Shown here: positions 9,757 to 18,223 of the stretch, one piece after another
How the letters are laid out: the number at the start of each line of letters is the position of its first letter
Numbering within the stretch: position 1 is the stretch's first letter
Origin: SMYC01 sp965197495
GTDB lineage: Bacteria > Acidobacteriota > Vicinamibacteria > Marinacidobacterales > SMYC01
Assembly: GCA_965197495.1 (NCBI GenBank)
Contig: OZ240210.1
Span: forward strand, 7,254,001 to 7,318,000
Direction: 5' to 3'
Length of the DNA stretch: 64,000 nt
Translations under genes and position numbers: made by a program
The notes under the pieces: generated by a model
Told to the model about the DNA's origin: nothing
What the model saw: the letters and a program-made list of their open reading frames with translations, nothing else
Databases searched by the model: none

Positions 9757-10841
9757 GCGTCACCCCCTGGCCATGGCTGGGCCAGTTCCCGCAAAGTAGA
9801 GTGGTCGACTTTGGCGCAGATGGCAGTTGTATCAATGCTTTGATGTCGCAGAACAAGCGCAACGTCGGTGAGCGATGCTCCGTGGCGGAGCATCTGCGTT
9901 GCTGCAGTATGGCGGAGACGATGAGCGCCGATTCGAGGTAGGCCCGCACACGCTGAAGCGTCCGCGACGCTCGCAGTAACGCGATGGCCAGTCAAACGCC
10001 GATAAGGCGCCCGAGTGGTAAGAAAAAGCGATCTAGATGTTGAGAATGCGGATGGACGTCCTCGTTGCAGATATCCAGCAATCGCTTGTCCAACATCACT
10101 GGGCAGGGGCAACCGTGCGTCGGCATCGCCTTTGCCATGGAGAACGAGTTCGCCTGCGCGCCAATCGATATCGTCCAGTTCAATAGCCGCCACCTCGCAG
10201 CTACGAAGTCCGAGTCGCGCCAGCAGAAGCATGATGGCGAAGTTACGGCGACCCACTTGGGTCCGGCGGTCGCAACTCTTCAGAAGCTGTTGAAGCTCTC
10301 GAGGCGAAATGAACTTGGGTACACCCGCTTGCCGCCAACCCGCAACTGCAGGTACAGCACCCACCAGATCGTTTTGGAGATCGCCGCGAAGATGCAGGAA
10401 GCGAAGTAGTGAACGCACCACGCTGACCATAAGTTTCGTGGTGCCTACGCTCGATGTTTCAGACTCGTGCAGGATGAAACCGGTGATGTCGTTAGCGCTC
10501 AGGCAGCTGAGTTCAAGGCTATTCGAGTCAAACCGATGCGATAGGAACTTCTTGGCGTAGGAACGATAATAGCCGCGGGCCGTCGAAGCTTGGAGCCCAC
10601 GTTCTTTGACCAGGAACTGTTCGTACTCATCCAAAAGATCGTCGCCCGCGCTGCGCGGCACCACAGATTCCGGAAGCGACACAACTCCCTTTGCTTCCAG
10701 ATACCGCAGAATCGCATCGAGCGACCGTGGCGTTACATTCCTTCTGTAACCAGCACGTCTTCTCTCGCCAAAAAACGCCTCGACATGTTCACGCGTAAGA
10801 GCGCTCAGCCGCACCCCGGCGTCGACAAGCCAGCGACTTAG
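9753..10841 (-). pseudogene. first RIT tyrosine recombinase, nucleophile Tyr replaced by Cys
   Basis: Tyrosine recombinase of about 360 recognisable residues. Seen are the catalytic Arg in GLRSCEVAAIELDDIDW, box II HRLRHTAATQML and the box with LRHQSIDTTAI. At the place of the nucleophilic Tyr (family pattern TTAIYAKVD) the sequence has Cys (codon TGC at 9816-9818, one A-to-G change from TAC), so the enzyme should be unable to cleave DNA. The frame is open to 10931, but the first 30 codons lie inside the terminus and promoter region of the IS1380-type element; the original start was removed by that insertion. Confidence 0.75.
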
Positions 10842-10882
10842 CCCTAATCGCAAAAAAAAGAGAGCAAAGTAGCGCGAAAGTA

Positions 10883-10910
10883 TTGACAAAGGAGCCTCTG
10901 GGTTTATGTT
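10883..10910 (+). promoter_or_regulatory. sigma70-type promoter of the IS1380 transposase with leader inverted repeats
   Basis: TTGACA at 10883-10888 and TATGTT at 10905-10910 are 16 bp apart. Downstream, GTTTGGA/TTCCAAAC and GCCTCTGG (from about 10893) with CCAGAGGC (about 10944) form inverted repeats ahead of the GTG start at 10959, which could limit expression from outside transcription. Confidence 0.5.
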
Positions 10911-11479
10911 TGGAGCGTTGCTTCCAAACAAAACACCAAACGACCAGAGGCCCCTATAGTGCGCTTGAAACTCTCTCGATTTCGCCGGAACTTCAACAAG
11001 GATCTTCCGATCGAGTTCACAGAGCAGAATCTGAGCTCGTTTGGTGGACTGGAACTGTTTTCACGATATTTGCGCCGCGTTGAGCTAAGCCGCCGGGTAG
11101 GAAAGGCGTGCAGAGGAAAAGGCATTCGGTCGGACTACGGGAGCGTCCGACTGGTTCTGGTGTTGGTTGGGATGCTGCTCGTGGGAGCTCGTCGTCTAGA
11201 GCACCTGCAGTATGTCTGTGATGACCCGATGCTGCTTCGCTTCTGTGGGTTGAGAAGACTACCGAGCCGTCCGACGATCGTGAATTGGCTGAAGCAATTC
11301 ACGGGAGAGCGGCTCAAGGGCCTATCGGAGTTGAACGGTGTATTGGTCCACGAGCAGGTCGAGCGATTGGGTCTGAACCGTCTGACGGTAGATATGGACG
11401 GCACCGTGGTTCAGGCAGGCAATCAGGTTGGATGGGCGTTTCGAGGATTCAATCCTCATCGCAAGAAGAATAAAAGTTA

Positions 11480-13108
11480 GGTTCTCCTGTCGTTTCGGGG
11501 GATCTGATTTGTGTTGGAGGGCATGGCCTATGGACGCTGCCGCGATTGTGGAAAACGCTTCGCGTTTCCCACGAGCGCCCACAGGCCCCTCCTGATATAT
11601 ATACAAGAAAGATTAATTCATATGGAATAAGGAAGGGGGGGCTCGATTAGTGGAGGCTATGGAAAACGCCCTTCCAGGCTTCGAAGAGAACTCAGTCGTG
11701 AGCAAGGTCTGAACGACCAGAACCGTGGGGGCGTTTCCCACAGCCTCGTCTCCCGCTGAGGGGCAGTGGCATTTGGTGAGGCCCGTGGGTTGAGAGGGTA
11801 AGCCATGTGTAGATGCGCATCGGTGAGAACGCTAGAATCTTTTTTTCCGAAAGAGAAAAGAGCGTTCCCGCGATGCGCGTTACTACGTTAGTCAACAAGC
11901 TCATCGGATTGCAAGGCCTGTGGGTCCGAGGTTTCCACTTCCAGGCGGACAAAGCCAGAGTGGTGGTGGATGTAGTACCACGGAGGAGGAAGCCTCTGTG
12001 CGGGATTTGCGGACGAAAGGTCCGCAAGAACAAAGATCGCTACAATCGCTACTGGCGGCACTTGGACCTGTTCGGAGTCCGGACCTATCTTCGCTACTCG
12101 ATCCGACGAGTGGTATGTCGGCGGTGTGGAGTGGTCAGAGAAAAGGTGCCTTGGGCCGACAAGGGAAGCCGCTTTACCAAAAGCTTCGAACAAGAGGTAG
12201 CGTGGCTGGCACAGAGGACGGACGTCAGCGCCGTAGCGAACTATTTCCGAGTGACGTGGCGTTCGGTGCGACGGATCATCCAGCGAGTGGTTGCCGAGCA
12301 GCGGGATGAGCGGCGCGAGCTCGATGGATTGCGGGTGATTGGGATGGACGAGATCAGCTACCGCAAACGCCACAAGTACTTAACAGTGGTAATAGACCAT
12401 CTCAGCGGCCGGGTCGTCTGGGCGGGAAAGGAGCGCAAGGCCAAGACGCTGCTGCGGTTTTTCCGCAAGCTCGGACCACAAAGAGCCGCGGAGCTCGAAG
12501 CGGTCAGCATGGACATGTGGGAGCCGTACATAACTGTCGTCGGCAAAAAGGCTCCTCAGGCACGGGTGATCTTTGACCGCTTCCACATCGTCAAGCATCT
12601 GAACGAGGCCGTGGATAAGACCCGGCGCGAGCTGGTGCGCGAGCTCAAAGGGACTGCCCGGCGCAACCTCAAGAACACCAAGTTTCCCCTTCTCAAGGCC
12701 AAACACAACCGCAGCGCGAAAGACAAACGGGTGCTCCGCGAGCAGGTGCGAGCTAATCGTCGCCTCTACCGCGCCATGCTTCTGCGCGACGACTTCATGG
12801 ACCTCTACACCTACAAAACCGAGACATGGGCCAAGAAGTTTCTCCGAGGATGGCTGCGGCGCGCTATGAGCTCGAGGATAGAGCCCGTCAAACGCGCGGC
12901 GAAGATGATCCGCAGCCACTTCGATGGCGTCATCGCGTGGGTCACGTGGAGACTCAGCAACGGCCGACTCGAAGGAATGAACAACAAAATCCGGCTGCTG
13001 AGCCACCGCAGCTTTGGACTCCACTCTGCCGAAGCTCTCATCAGTCTCGTCTACCTAAACTGTGGCGGTCTCACCCTCGAGAGGATCCACTGAAATGGCA
13101 GGAGAGGC
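11480..13108 (+). mobile_element. ISL3-family insertion sequence, copy 1 (intact transposase)
   Basis: The ends are GGTTCTCCTGTCGTTTC at 11480 and, inverted, GCCTCTCCTGCCATTTC ending at 13108. The flanks carry an 11-bp direct repeat AATAAAAGTTA (11469-11479 and 13109-13119). Length is 1,629 bp. Compared with copies 2 and 3 it lacks 86 bp of the non-coding left end, apparently lost between two GGAAAACGC repeats. It is the only one of the three copies with an unbroken transposase and could be the active source. Confidence 0.9.
11873..13093 (+). CDS. tnpA: ISL3-family transposase
   Basis: DDE transposase of the ISL3 family (PF01610 catalytic domain). The N-terminus has the family's zinc ribbon (CGICGRKVRKN with RRCGVVREKV), then a helix-turn-helix region with WLAQRTDVSAVANYF. 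The catalytic part shows GMDEISYRKRHKYLTVV, AVSMDMWEPYI, IFDRFHIVKHLNEAVD and the C-terminal NGRLEGMNNKIRLL. I start it at ATG 11873 (406 aa), because the likely -10 box TAGAAT lies around 11831, downstream of the alternative ATG at 11813. All catalytic regions appear intact. The two other copies in the window are broken at different positions. Confidence 0.9.
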   Translation: MRVTTLVNKLIGLQGLWVRGFHFQADKARVVVDVVPRRRKPLCGICGRKVRKNKDRYNRYWRHLDLFGVRTYLRYSIRRVVCRRCGVVREKVPWADKGSRFTKSFEQEVAWLAQRTDVSAVANYFRVTWRSVRRIIQRVVAEQRDERRELDGLRVIGMDEISYRKRHKYLTVVIDHLSGRVVWAGKERKAKTLLRFFRKLGPQRAAELEAVSMDMWEPYITVVGKKAPQARVIFDRFHIVKHLNEAVDKTRRELVRELKGTARRNLKNTKFPLLKAKHNRSAKDKRVLREQVRANRRLYRAMLLRDDFMDLYTYKTETWAKKFLRGWLRRAMSSRIEPVKRAAKMIRSHFDGVIAWVTWRLSNGRLEGMNNKIRLLSHRSFGLHSAEALISLVYLNCGGLTLERIH

Positions 13109-13813
13109 AATAAAAGTTACTACCCTTTGTTCGCTCACCTGGCTCAGACGGGCCAGATTCTCAAATCCAGAAATCGTCCTGGCAACGTTCACGACTCCAA
13201 GGGTGCCGATGCGTTTCTACGGGAACTGATAGGCGAGCTACGGGGCCAGTTCGGTCGGTCCCGAAAGCTGGAATTCCGCACGGACGCCGCGTTTTTCAAC
13301 GAAAAGATTCTCAAGAGGCTAGAGCGCTCCCGAAGCGAGTTCGCGATCAAGGCTCCGTTCTGGCCGTGGCTCGGCCTAAAGGAGGTCGTCGCTGGGCGCA
13401 AGCGATGGCACCGCGTGAGTGACGAAATCGACGGCTTCTCCATCAAACACTTCATCGAGCCCTGGAATATCACCGTCCGGACCGCGATCTATCGGAAGCG
13501 AGTTCGACATCGAACGGCGAAGAACTTCCAGCTCGACCTGTTTTCTCCAGACGACGGCTACTTCGAGTACTCAGCCGTCGCCACCAACAAATCGCTCACC
13601 GTCCAACGCCTTTGGTACTTCGCTGCTGGGCGAGGCGGCCAAGAGAAAACCTTCGCCGAATTGCGCAGCCAGTTCGCTCTCGACGTCGTGCCCACTAAAA
13701 GCTATGCCGCCAATAGCGCCTGGCAACAGTTGAACGTGCTCGCACACAACCTGTGTCGCAGCTTTCAGCTCGACACCATCGCTGAAACGAAAGGCATCTC
13801 TCGAAAGCGTACA

Positions 13814-14073
13814 TGCACCCATAGAGCCCAACAGCAGACAGGACCAGCGCGATACCCGCGAATAACAAGAAGAGTGTGCCGAAGACGCTATGCCCCCATC
13901 GAGATTGTCGGACGAGCTCGTCCATCGAGACGACTCCATAGACCGGAAGGCTCGGGTCGAGCGCGAGGACTTCTTCGCGGACGAGCGCTTCCACGGGCCC
14001 TCGGCCCCGCACGAGAAGCACGCCCGTTGCGCTAGGCTCCGCGCGGGAAGGCAGATACAGAACCGGGTCGAGC
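13814..14073 (-). pseudogene. inverted segment of an ADOP/MacB-like permease
   Basis: Read on the minus strand this stretch encodes QLDPVLYLPSRAEPSATGV, a periplasmic region ending DPSLPVYGVVSMDELV, and one transmembrane helix, VFGTLFLLFAGIALVLSAVG, ending LYG. In ADOP (acidobacterial duplicated orphan permease) proteins this is followed directly by a VVAYTVAERTHEIG segment, which here lies on the opposite strand immediately to the right (14074 on). The piece is therefore inverted in place by about 260 bp. Its left breakpoint abuts the truncated IS1380 transposase. Confidence 0.75.
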
Positions 14074-14395
14074 TGCCGTCGTCGCCTATACGGTAGCAGA
14101 GCGCACGCATGAGATCGGCGTTCGCCTCGCGTTCGGCGCGCGCGTCCCCGATATCCTCCGCCTCTTCGGAGCGCGCGTGGCCGCTCAGGTCGCGCTGGGC
14201 CTGGCCCTGGGGATGGTGGGCGCGCTTGCGGTGGGAAAGCTCTTGGAGCGGCTTCTCGTGCAAACGAGCCCGGCGGAGCCGACGCTCCTCGCCGCTGTCG
14301 CGTTCCTACTCGTAGCGGTTTCAGCCGCCGCGTGCCTTTATCCTCTTCGTCGCGCGGCCATCTCGAATCCTTGTAACGCGCTTCGTCACGAATAG
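14074..14395 (+). pseudogene. C-terminus of the ADOP/MacB-like permease
   Basis: Plus-strand continuation of the permease interrupted by the micro-inversion: VVAYTVAERTHEIGVRLAFG, a second and third transmembrane helix (VALGLALGMVGALAVGKLLE; LLAAVAFLLVAVSAAACLYP) and the family ending PLRRAAISNPCNALRHE. This is the FtsX-like C-terminal module of ABC-type macrolide/lipoprotein exporters. The rest of the roughly 800-residue protein is absent from the window. An ABC exporter of another family follows 10 bp later. Confidence 0.8.
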
Positions 14396-14405
14396 GAGTC
14401 CTCGC

Positions 14406-15170
14406 ATGCTCGAGCTACGAAACGTCAGCAAGTATTACGGGCCTCTAGCCGCGGTGCGTGAGGTGAGCTTCCGCGTCGCGCGTGGACAGGTTCTCGGCTA
14501 TCTGGGTCCGAACGGCTCGGGGAAATCCACGACTGTCAAGATGGTCGCCGGACTCTCGAGACCGACAAAAGGCGCGATTCTCTATGACGGCGAGGACATC
14601 GAAGCGCTCGGGCTCGAGCACCGCCGGCGGGTCGGCTACGTACCGGAAACACCGGAGCTCTACACCTATCTCACGGGTCCGGAATATTTGACGCTCGTCG
14701 GAAAGCTCCGGGAGCTCGCGCCTCGCGCCCTCGAAGAAAAGATCGAGCGCTTCTTGCACCTGTTCGAAATCGAAGGCGACCGCTACGCGCCGATGTCGGC
14801 CTACTCAAAAGGCATGAAGCAGAAGGTGTCCATCGCGGCCGCGCTCTTGCACGATCCCGAGATCTTGATTCTCGACGAGCCGTCCTCGGGCCTCGACGTG
14901 AGCTCGACGCTCGTCCTCAAAGAGCTTATCCGTGAGCTCGCGGCTTCGGGTAAGGTGATTCTCTACAGCTCGCACGTTTTGGAGCTCGTCGAGCAGGTGT
15001 GCTCGCGCGTCCTGATCCTGCGCGAAGGGCGGGTGTTGGCGGAAGGAGCCGTCGCGGAGCTTCGCACGTTGATGCAAGAGCCGTCGCTCGAGGGCGTCTT
15101 CACCCAGCTCGCGATTCGAAAAGACGTGCGCCAGGTCGCGACCGAGCTCATCGAAACGATGCGGCTATGA
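14406..15170 (+). CDS. ABC transporter ATP-binding protein
   Basis: Cytoplasmic ATPase of an ABC-2-like exporter (254 aa). Walker A is GPNGSGKST, the signature YSKGMKQKV, Walker B ILILDEPSSGLD and the H-loop SSHVLELVEQ. The DrrA/CcmA-like organisation (RVGYVPETPELYTYLTG) suggests export or gliding-type transport rather than import. The stop overlaps the start of the downstream permease gene (ATGA at 15167-15170), so both are translationally coupled. Substrate unknown. Confidence 0.9.
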   Translation: MLELRNVSKYYGPLAAVREVSFRVARGQVLGYLGPNGSGKSTTVKMVAGLSRPTKGAILYDGEDIEALGLEHRRRVGYVPETPELYTYLTGPEYLTLVGKLRELAPRALEEKIERFLHLFEIEGDRYAPMSAYSKGMKQKVSIAAALLHDPEILILDEPSSGLDVSSTLVLKELIRELAASGKVILYSSHVLELVEQVCSRVLILREGRVLAEGAVAELRTLMQEPSLEGVFTQLAIRKDVRQVATELIETMRL

Positions 15171-16845
15171 CGCCCTTTCACACGCTCCTGCGCACTTTCT
15201 TCAGAAGGCTCTTCGAGAACGATCTGTTGTCGGAGGAGGCCGACGTCGGGGACGCTCTCGCCTGGATCGTTCCCTTGTTCGCAGCGCCGACGATGTTCGT
15301 CGCGCTGCGGCTCCTCCCAAAATATGCGGTGTTGGAACATATCGCGCTCGAACAGTTCGCCGTGAATCCGACGTGGTCGGACAAGCTCTTTTTCATCGGC
15401 TACTCGATGACAGCGGTCGGATTCATCACCGTGCTCGTTTGGGAAGCGGCCTTTCCCGACCGGCGGGACGCGGCCATCCTCGGCGCTCTTCCCATCGGGG
15501 GAGGAAGTGTTTTGGCCGCAAAGCTCACGGCGCTCTGCGGACTCATCCTCGGTTTCGCCACCGTTATCAACGTTGGCCCGGCGGTCCTGTTCTCGTTTGC
15601 GGTCGGCGGATATAGCGGAACGTCGCTCACCTTCCTGCGTTACCTCTTTGCGCACGTGACGACGACGATCGCCGCGGGTCTGTTCGTGTTCTTCGTTCTC
15701 ATGGCCACTCAGACGACACTCATTTTCCTGCTACCGCGCCGCGCGCTGCGTCTCGCCATGGTGCTCGCTCAGCTCATCTTCGTCGTGGCGCTCGTCTTGT
15801 GGTTCGCGTTGTCCCCCTATGTACTCGAGCGCGTCGACATGTCGGCGACATGGATGCCGCCCCTTTGGTTTCTCGGGCTCTACGAAACCCTGCTCGGCGC
15901 AGAAGACACCGCGCTACGGGCACTCGCCGTCACCACGGGCATCGCGACGCTCGGCGCCCTCGCGCTCGCCATCGCGGGCTATGCAGCGAGCTATGCGCGC
16001 ATCGTCTCACGTTCACTCGCACCGGAGCCGCCCACACGCGGCTCGAGCCGTTTCATGCGCTTGGCTTTCGCGACTCTCGTACGCCACCCAATCGAACAAG
16101 CCGTTTTCGAGTTCGTCGCGAAAAGCCTCGCCCGCAGCCGCCGCCATCGCTTGATCCTCGCGATCTATATCGGCGTCGGCCTCGCTTTCATCTTGGGGGG
16201 CTTCTTGAAACCATTGCTCGAAGAGCCGAGTTCGTCGTCGTCCGTTTCCGAGCTCTCGACCGCACTTCTGTCGATCCCGTTCGTGTTGTCGTTCTTCGTG
16301 CTCGTAGCCCTTCGCGTTGTCTTCGCCGTCCCCACGGAGCTCGGCTCGAACTGGCTGTTCCAGATGACGGAATCGAGTGACAAAACGCCATACTACCGAG
16401 GCGTTCGGAAGGCGATGGCGCTTCTCGGTCTGACCCGATTGCGGCCGCCACGCTACCTGTGTACGTCATCCTCTGGGGGGCCAGTGCCGCGCTCGCGCAC
16501 ATGGCGTTCTGGCTTCTTTGCGCCGTGCTCCTCGCCGAACTCCTCCTCCTCGGCTATCACGAGGTACCCTTCACGTGCGCTTACGTTCCTGGTAACGCGA
16601 ACGTAAAGCTTCTATGGCCGATCTATCTGCTGGCGATGACAACCTACGCCTATACAACCGCACGGCTCGAGCTGTGGCTTCTCCAAGAGGTCGGCCGCTG
16701 GCTCGCGGCTTGCGCGTGCCTCGCCCTTCTGTGGGCCATCGTCATGCTTTACCGAAAGCGCGTCGCCGAGGTGAGCACCACGTTTTCTTTTCGAGGCGGA
16801 CTGGAGCCCGAGGTCCAGGTTCTCAACCTCACGCGATCCGCGTGA
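15167..16845 (+). pseudogene. ABC exporter permease, frameshifted
   Basis: Membrane partner of the preceding ATPase, with about ten or more hydrophobic segments in some 560 residues. The ATG at 15167 overlaps the ATPase stop. The frame is clean through KAMALLGLT near 16434, then changes frame; in the next frame the sequence continues as PIAAATLPVYVILWG, further helices (ALAHMAFWLLCAVLLAELLL; WLAACACLALLWAIVMLY) and a C-terminus VQVLNLTRSA ending at 16845. A single-base indel near 16434 explains both pieces. Without it the protein would lose its last three helices. No family name could be assigned. Confidence 0.7.
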
Positions 16846-16959
16846 GCGCACGCGCGGTCGTGCTCACGCTACTCACCGACCGCGAACAGACGATCCGTGC
16901 AAAGCAGACACAATATGTCGAAGACAGCAAAGACGCGCTGCTGCTCCAGGACACCAAAA

Positions 16960-17574
16960 AGATGGTCATCGCTTCAAATCGCTCTTGTCCTGCTCTCCCA
17001 AACAGCGCTCGCATCCGAGGAGCCCTTCAAGTTCGGAACTTTCGAGCACGATGGCGAGGTGATCCTCGGGATCGTTCTTCGCGACCAACTCGTCGTCGAC
17101 CTCGCGCGCACAAACGCCTCGCTCGAGCGTCGCCGGCCACTCTGGGTCGAGCTCCCCATGCCGTCCGACATGAACGAGCTCATCGGACGCTATGAGTTCG
17201 GGATGCGGGAGCGCGTCCACGCCATCGTGGATGCGCTCGTTCCCGAGATCGATGGTGCGCGGAGGCCGGCCTATGTGCACGAGCTCAGCGCTGTCGAGCC
17301 CAACGACGGCACCACCGCCACGGTCCTGGAAGCCGAATATTACGTGGAGGCCGGCATGACCCCGCTCGAAGCCCTCCGCACGGCGACGATTGCGCCCGCG
17401 ACGCTCCTCGGTCTCGAAGACGCCATCGGCTCCATCGAGCCCGGCAAATTCGCGGATATCGTGGCCCTCGAATCCGGCCCCTCCGAGAACATTTCCACTT
17501 TGCGAAGGATGCTATTCGTAATGAAGGGCGGCCGAATCTACCATGACGAGCGGCCGAATCGTTTGGTAAAATAA
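16960..17574 (+). pseudogene. chimera of fumarylacetoacetase N-domain and amidohydrolase C-terminus
   Basis: One open frame joins two unrelated remnants. Residues before about 17296 read as a signal-like stretch (ALVLLSQTALAS) plus an N-terminal fumarylacetoacetate-hydrolase domain (FKFGTFEHDGEVILGIV...VVDLART); its catalytic part is absent. From about 17296 the frame reads as the end of a metal-dependent amidohydrolase: EAGMTPLEALRTATIAPATL, GSIEPGKFADIVAL and LFVMKGGRIYHDE. The fusion looks like a deletion product rather than a designed protein. Just upstream (16857-16960) another frame, VVLTLLTDREQTIRAKQTQ, may be a further fragment that I do not recognise. Confidence 0.6.
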
Positions 17575-17649
17575 GAGCGTTTCCACAAAACCGAATATCG
17601 AACGTCGCCCTCACCGACATCGGGGCGGGCGAGGGTGCGAGATGCATCG

Positions 17650-18129
17650 ATGACACTCAGGATCATGATCGCCGGATGTGCCAAAGACGAGCGCGAGAAG
17701 GTCGAAGCCTCGGTCAAAACGGCCTTCGGCGATCGCTTCACGGAATCCGACTGGAGCGTCTCGCTCGTGAATATCGCGAACCAGTGGTCGGTCGACATCG
17801 ATGGCCCTGAGCCCCATTTCACAGGCCTGAGCCTCATCGCGACCACGAGCGATCTCATCGAGAAACTCCAGCAAGCGCTCAGCGAGGCAACGTCCGAAAA
17901 GAACGCGCCCGCCGCAGCGCCCGCGGCGATGGCCGAGTCCGGCGAGAAACAAGAACGGCATACCTGCGAAGAATGCGCGGCCGCATTCGACGTCATTTTC
18001 ACCTACACGGCTGGCGAGCCCGAAGAGCTTTGTCCCGTCGCCTGCCCTGCTTGCTGGCACATCAACCGAGTCCCCATCGCCGAGGCAGCAGGGGCCACTG
18101 GAGATTACAGAGCCCAAACCGCCATCTGA
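17650..18129 (+). CDS. hypothetical protein with paired cysteine motifs
   Basis: I do not recognise this 159-residue protein. The N-terminal half (MTLRIMIAGCAKDEREKV...) looks like a small alpha/beta domain; a low-complexity Ala/Pro linker at residues 85-100 separates it from a C-terminal part with CEEC and CPVACPAC, spaced as in a small zinc ribbon. An upstream in-frame ATG at 17635 is possible. It ends 95 bp before the DUF4388 gene on the same strand, which hints at a shared signalling role but proves nothing. Composition matches its neighbours. Confidence 0.55.
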   Translation: MTLRIMIAGCAKDEREKVEASVKTAFGDRFTESDWSVSLVNIANQWSVDIDGPEPHFTGLSLIATTSDLIEKLQQALSEATSEKNAPAAAPAAMAESGEKQERHTCEECAAAFDVIFTYTAGEPEELCPVACPACWHINRVPIAEAAGATGDYRAQTAI

Positions 18130-18223
18130 GCGTTGCTAGCGTTTGGATTGAGACTTCGAATCGGATAGAATTACGTCAATCGGTAAAATCTAGGCTTCTT
18201 CCACTCCGGAGGTGCACGGCGCC

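Larger units (their letters stand above)
7742..10841 (-). mobile_element. RIT element (recombinase in trio), degenerate
   Basis: Three tyrosine-recombinase genes lie head to tail on the minus strand with ATGA-type overlaps at 9753-9756 and 8843-8846, the hallmark arrangement of RIT elements. The left boundary is placed at the repeated motif region 7745-7859 (direct repeats GCATAATGCCGAGTC / ATTATGCCGAGTC and an inverted GATTATGCCG / CGGCATAATC), where the host amidohydrolase frame ends. The right boundary is lost: the first recombinase runs into the CCCTAATCG terminus of an IS1380-type element at 10842. The exact left end is an inference, since I cannot see the uninterrupted target. All three genes carry damage (see each entry). 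Confidence 0.7.
10842..13813 (+). mobile_element. IS1380-family element, interrupted and lacking its right end
   Basis: The left end is placed at CCCTAATCGCAAAA (10842 onward), preceded by TTAG, because the same 14-base terminus begins a TTAA-flanked MITE at 37990. The element contains a promoter, a leader hairpin and the transposase gene, which is split by an ISL3 element at 11480-13108. The right end is missing: homology to IS1380 transposases stops near 13802-13813, where inverted permease sequence begins. Expected family C-terminal residues (about 80-100) and the right inverted repeat are therefore lost. Confidence 0.7.
10959..13813 (+). pseudogene. IS1380-family transposase, split by ISL3 insertion and truncated
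   Basis: The N-terminal 173 residues (GTG 10959 to the TAG created at 11478-11480) and the continuation from 13119 belong to one IS1380/DDE transposase. Removing the ISL3 element and one copy of the 11-bp duplication restores the frame across RKKNKSYYPLFAHLAQTGQI, a well-known family segment. Conserved parts include DDPMLLRFCGL, the DDE region LTVDMDGTV, GNVHDSKGADAFLREL, LEFRTDAAFFNEKI, and the late FAELRSQFALD. The gene stops being recognisable after RSFQLDT...SRKRT (about 13802). Two independent lesions make it inactive. Confidence 0.85.

Noticed and set aside
5273..17574. The truncated amidohydrolase (5273) and the amidohydrolase tail (17296-17574) as two halves of one gene split by the mobile elements
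   Set aside because: The tail with FVMKGGRIYHDE looks like a different amidohydrolase subgroup from the TolB-fused type, it is fused to a FAH domain, and unrelated operons lie between.
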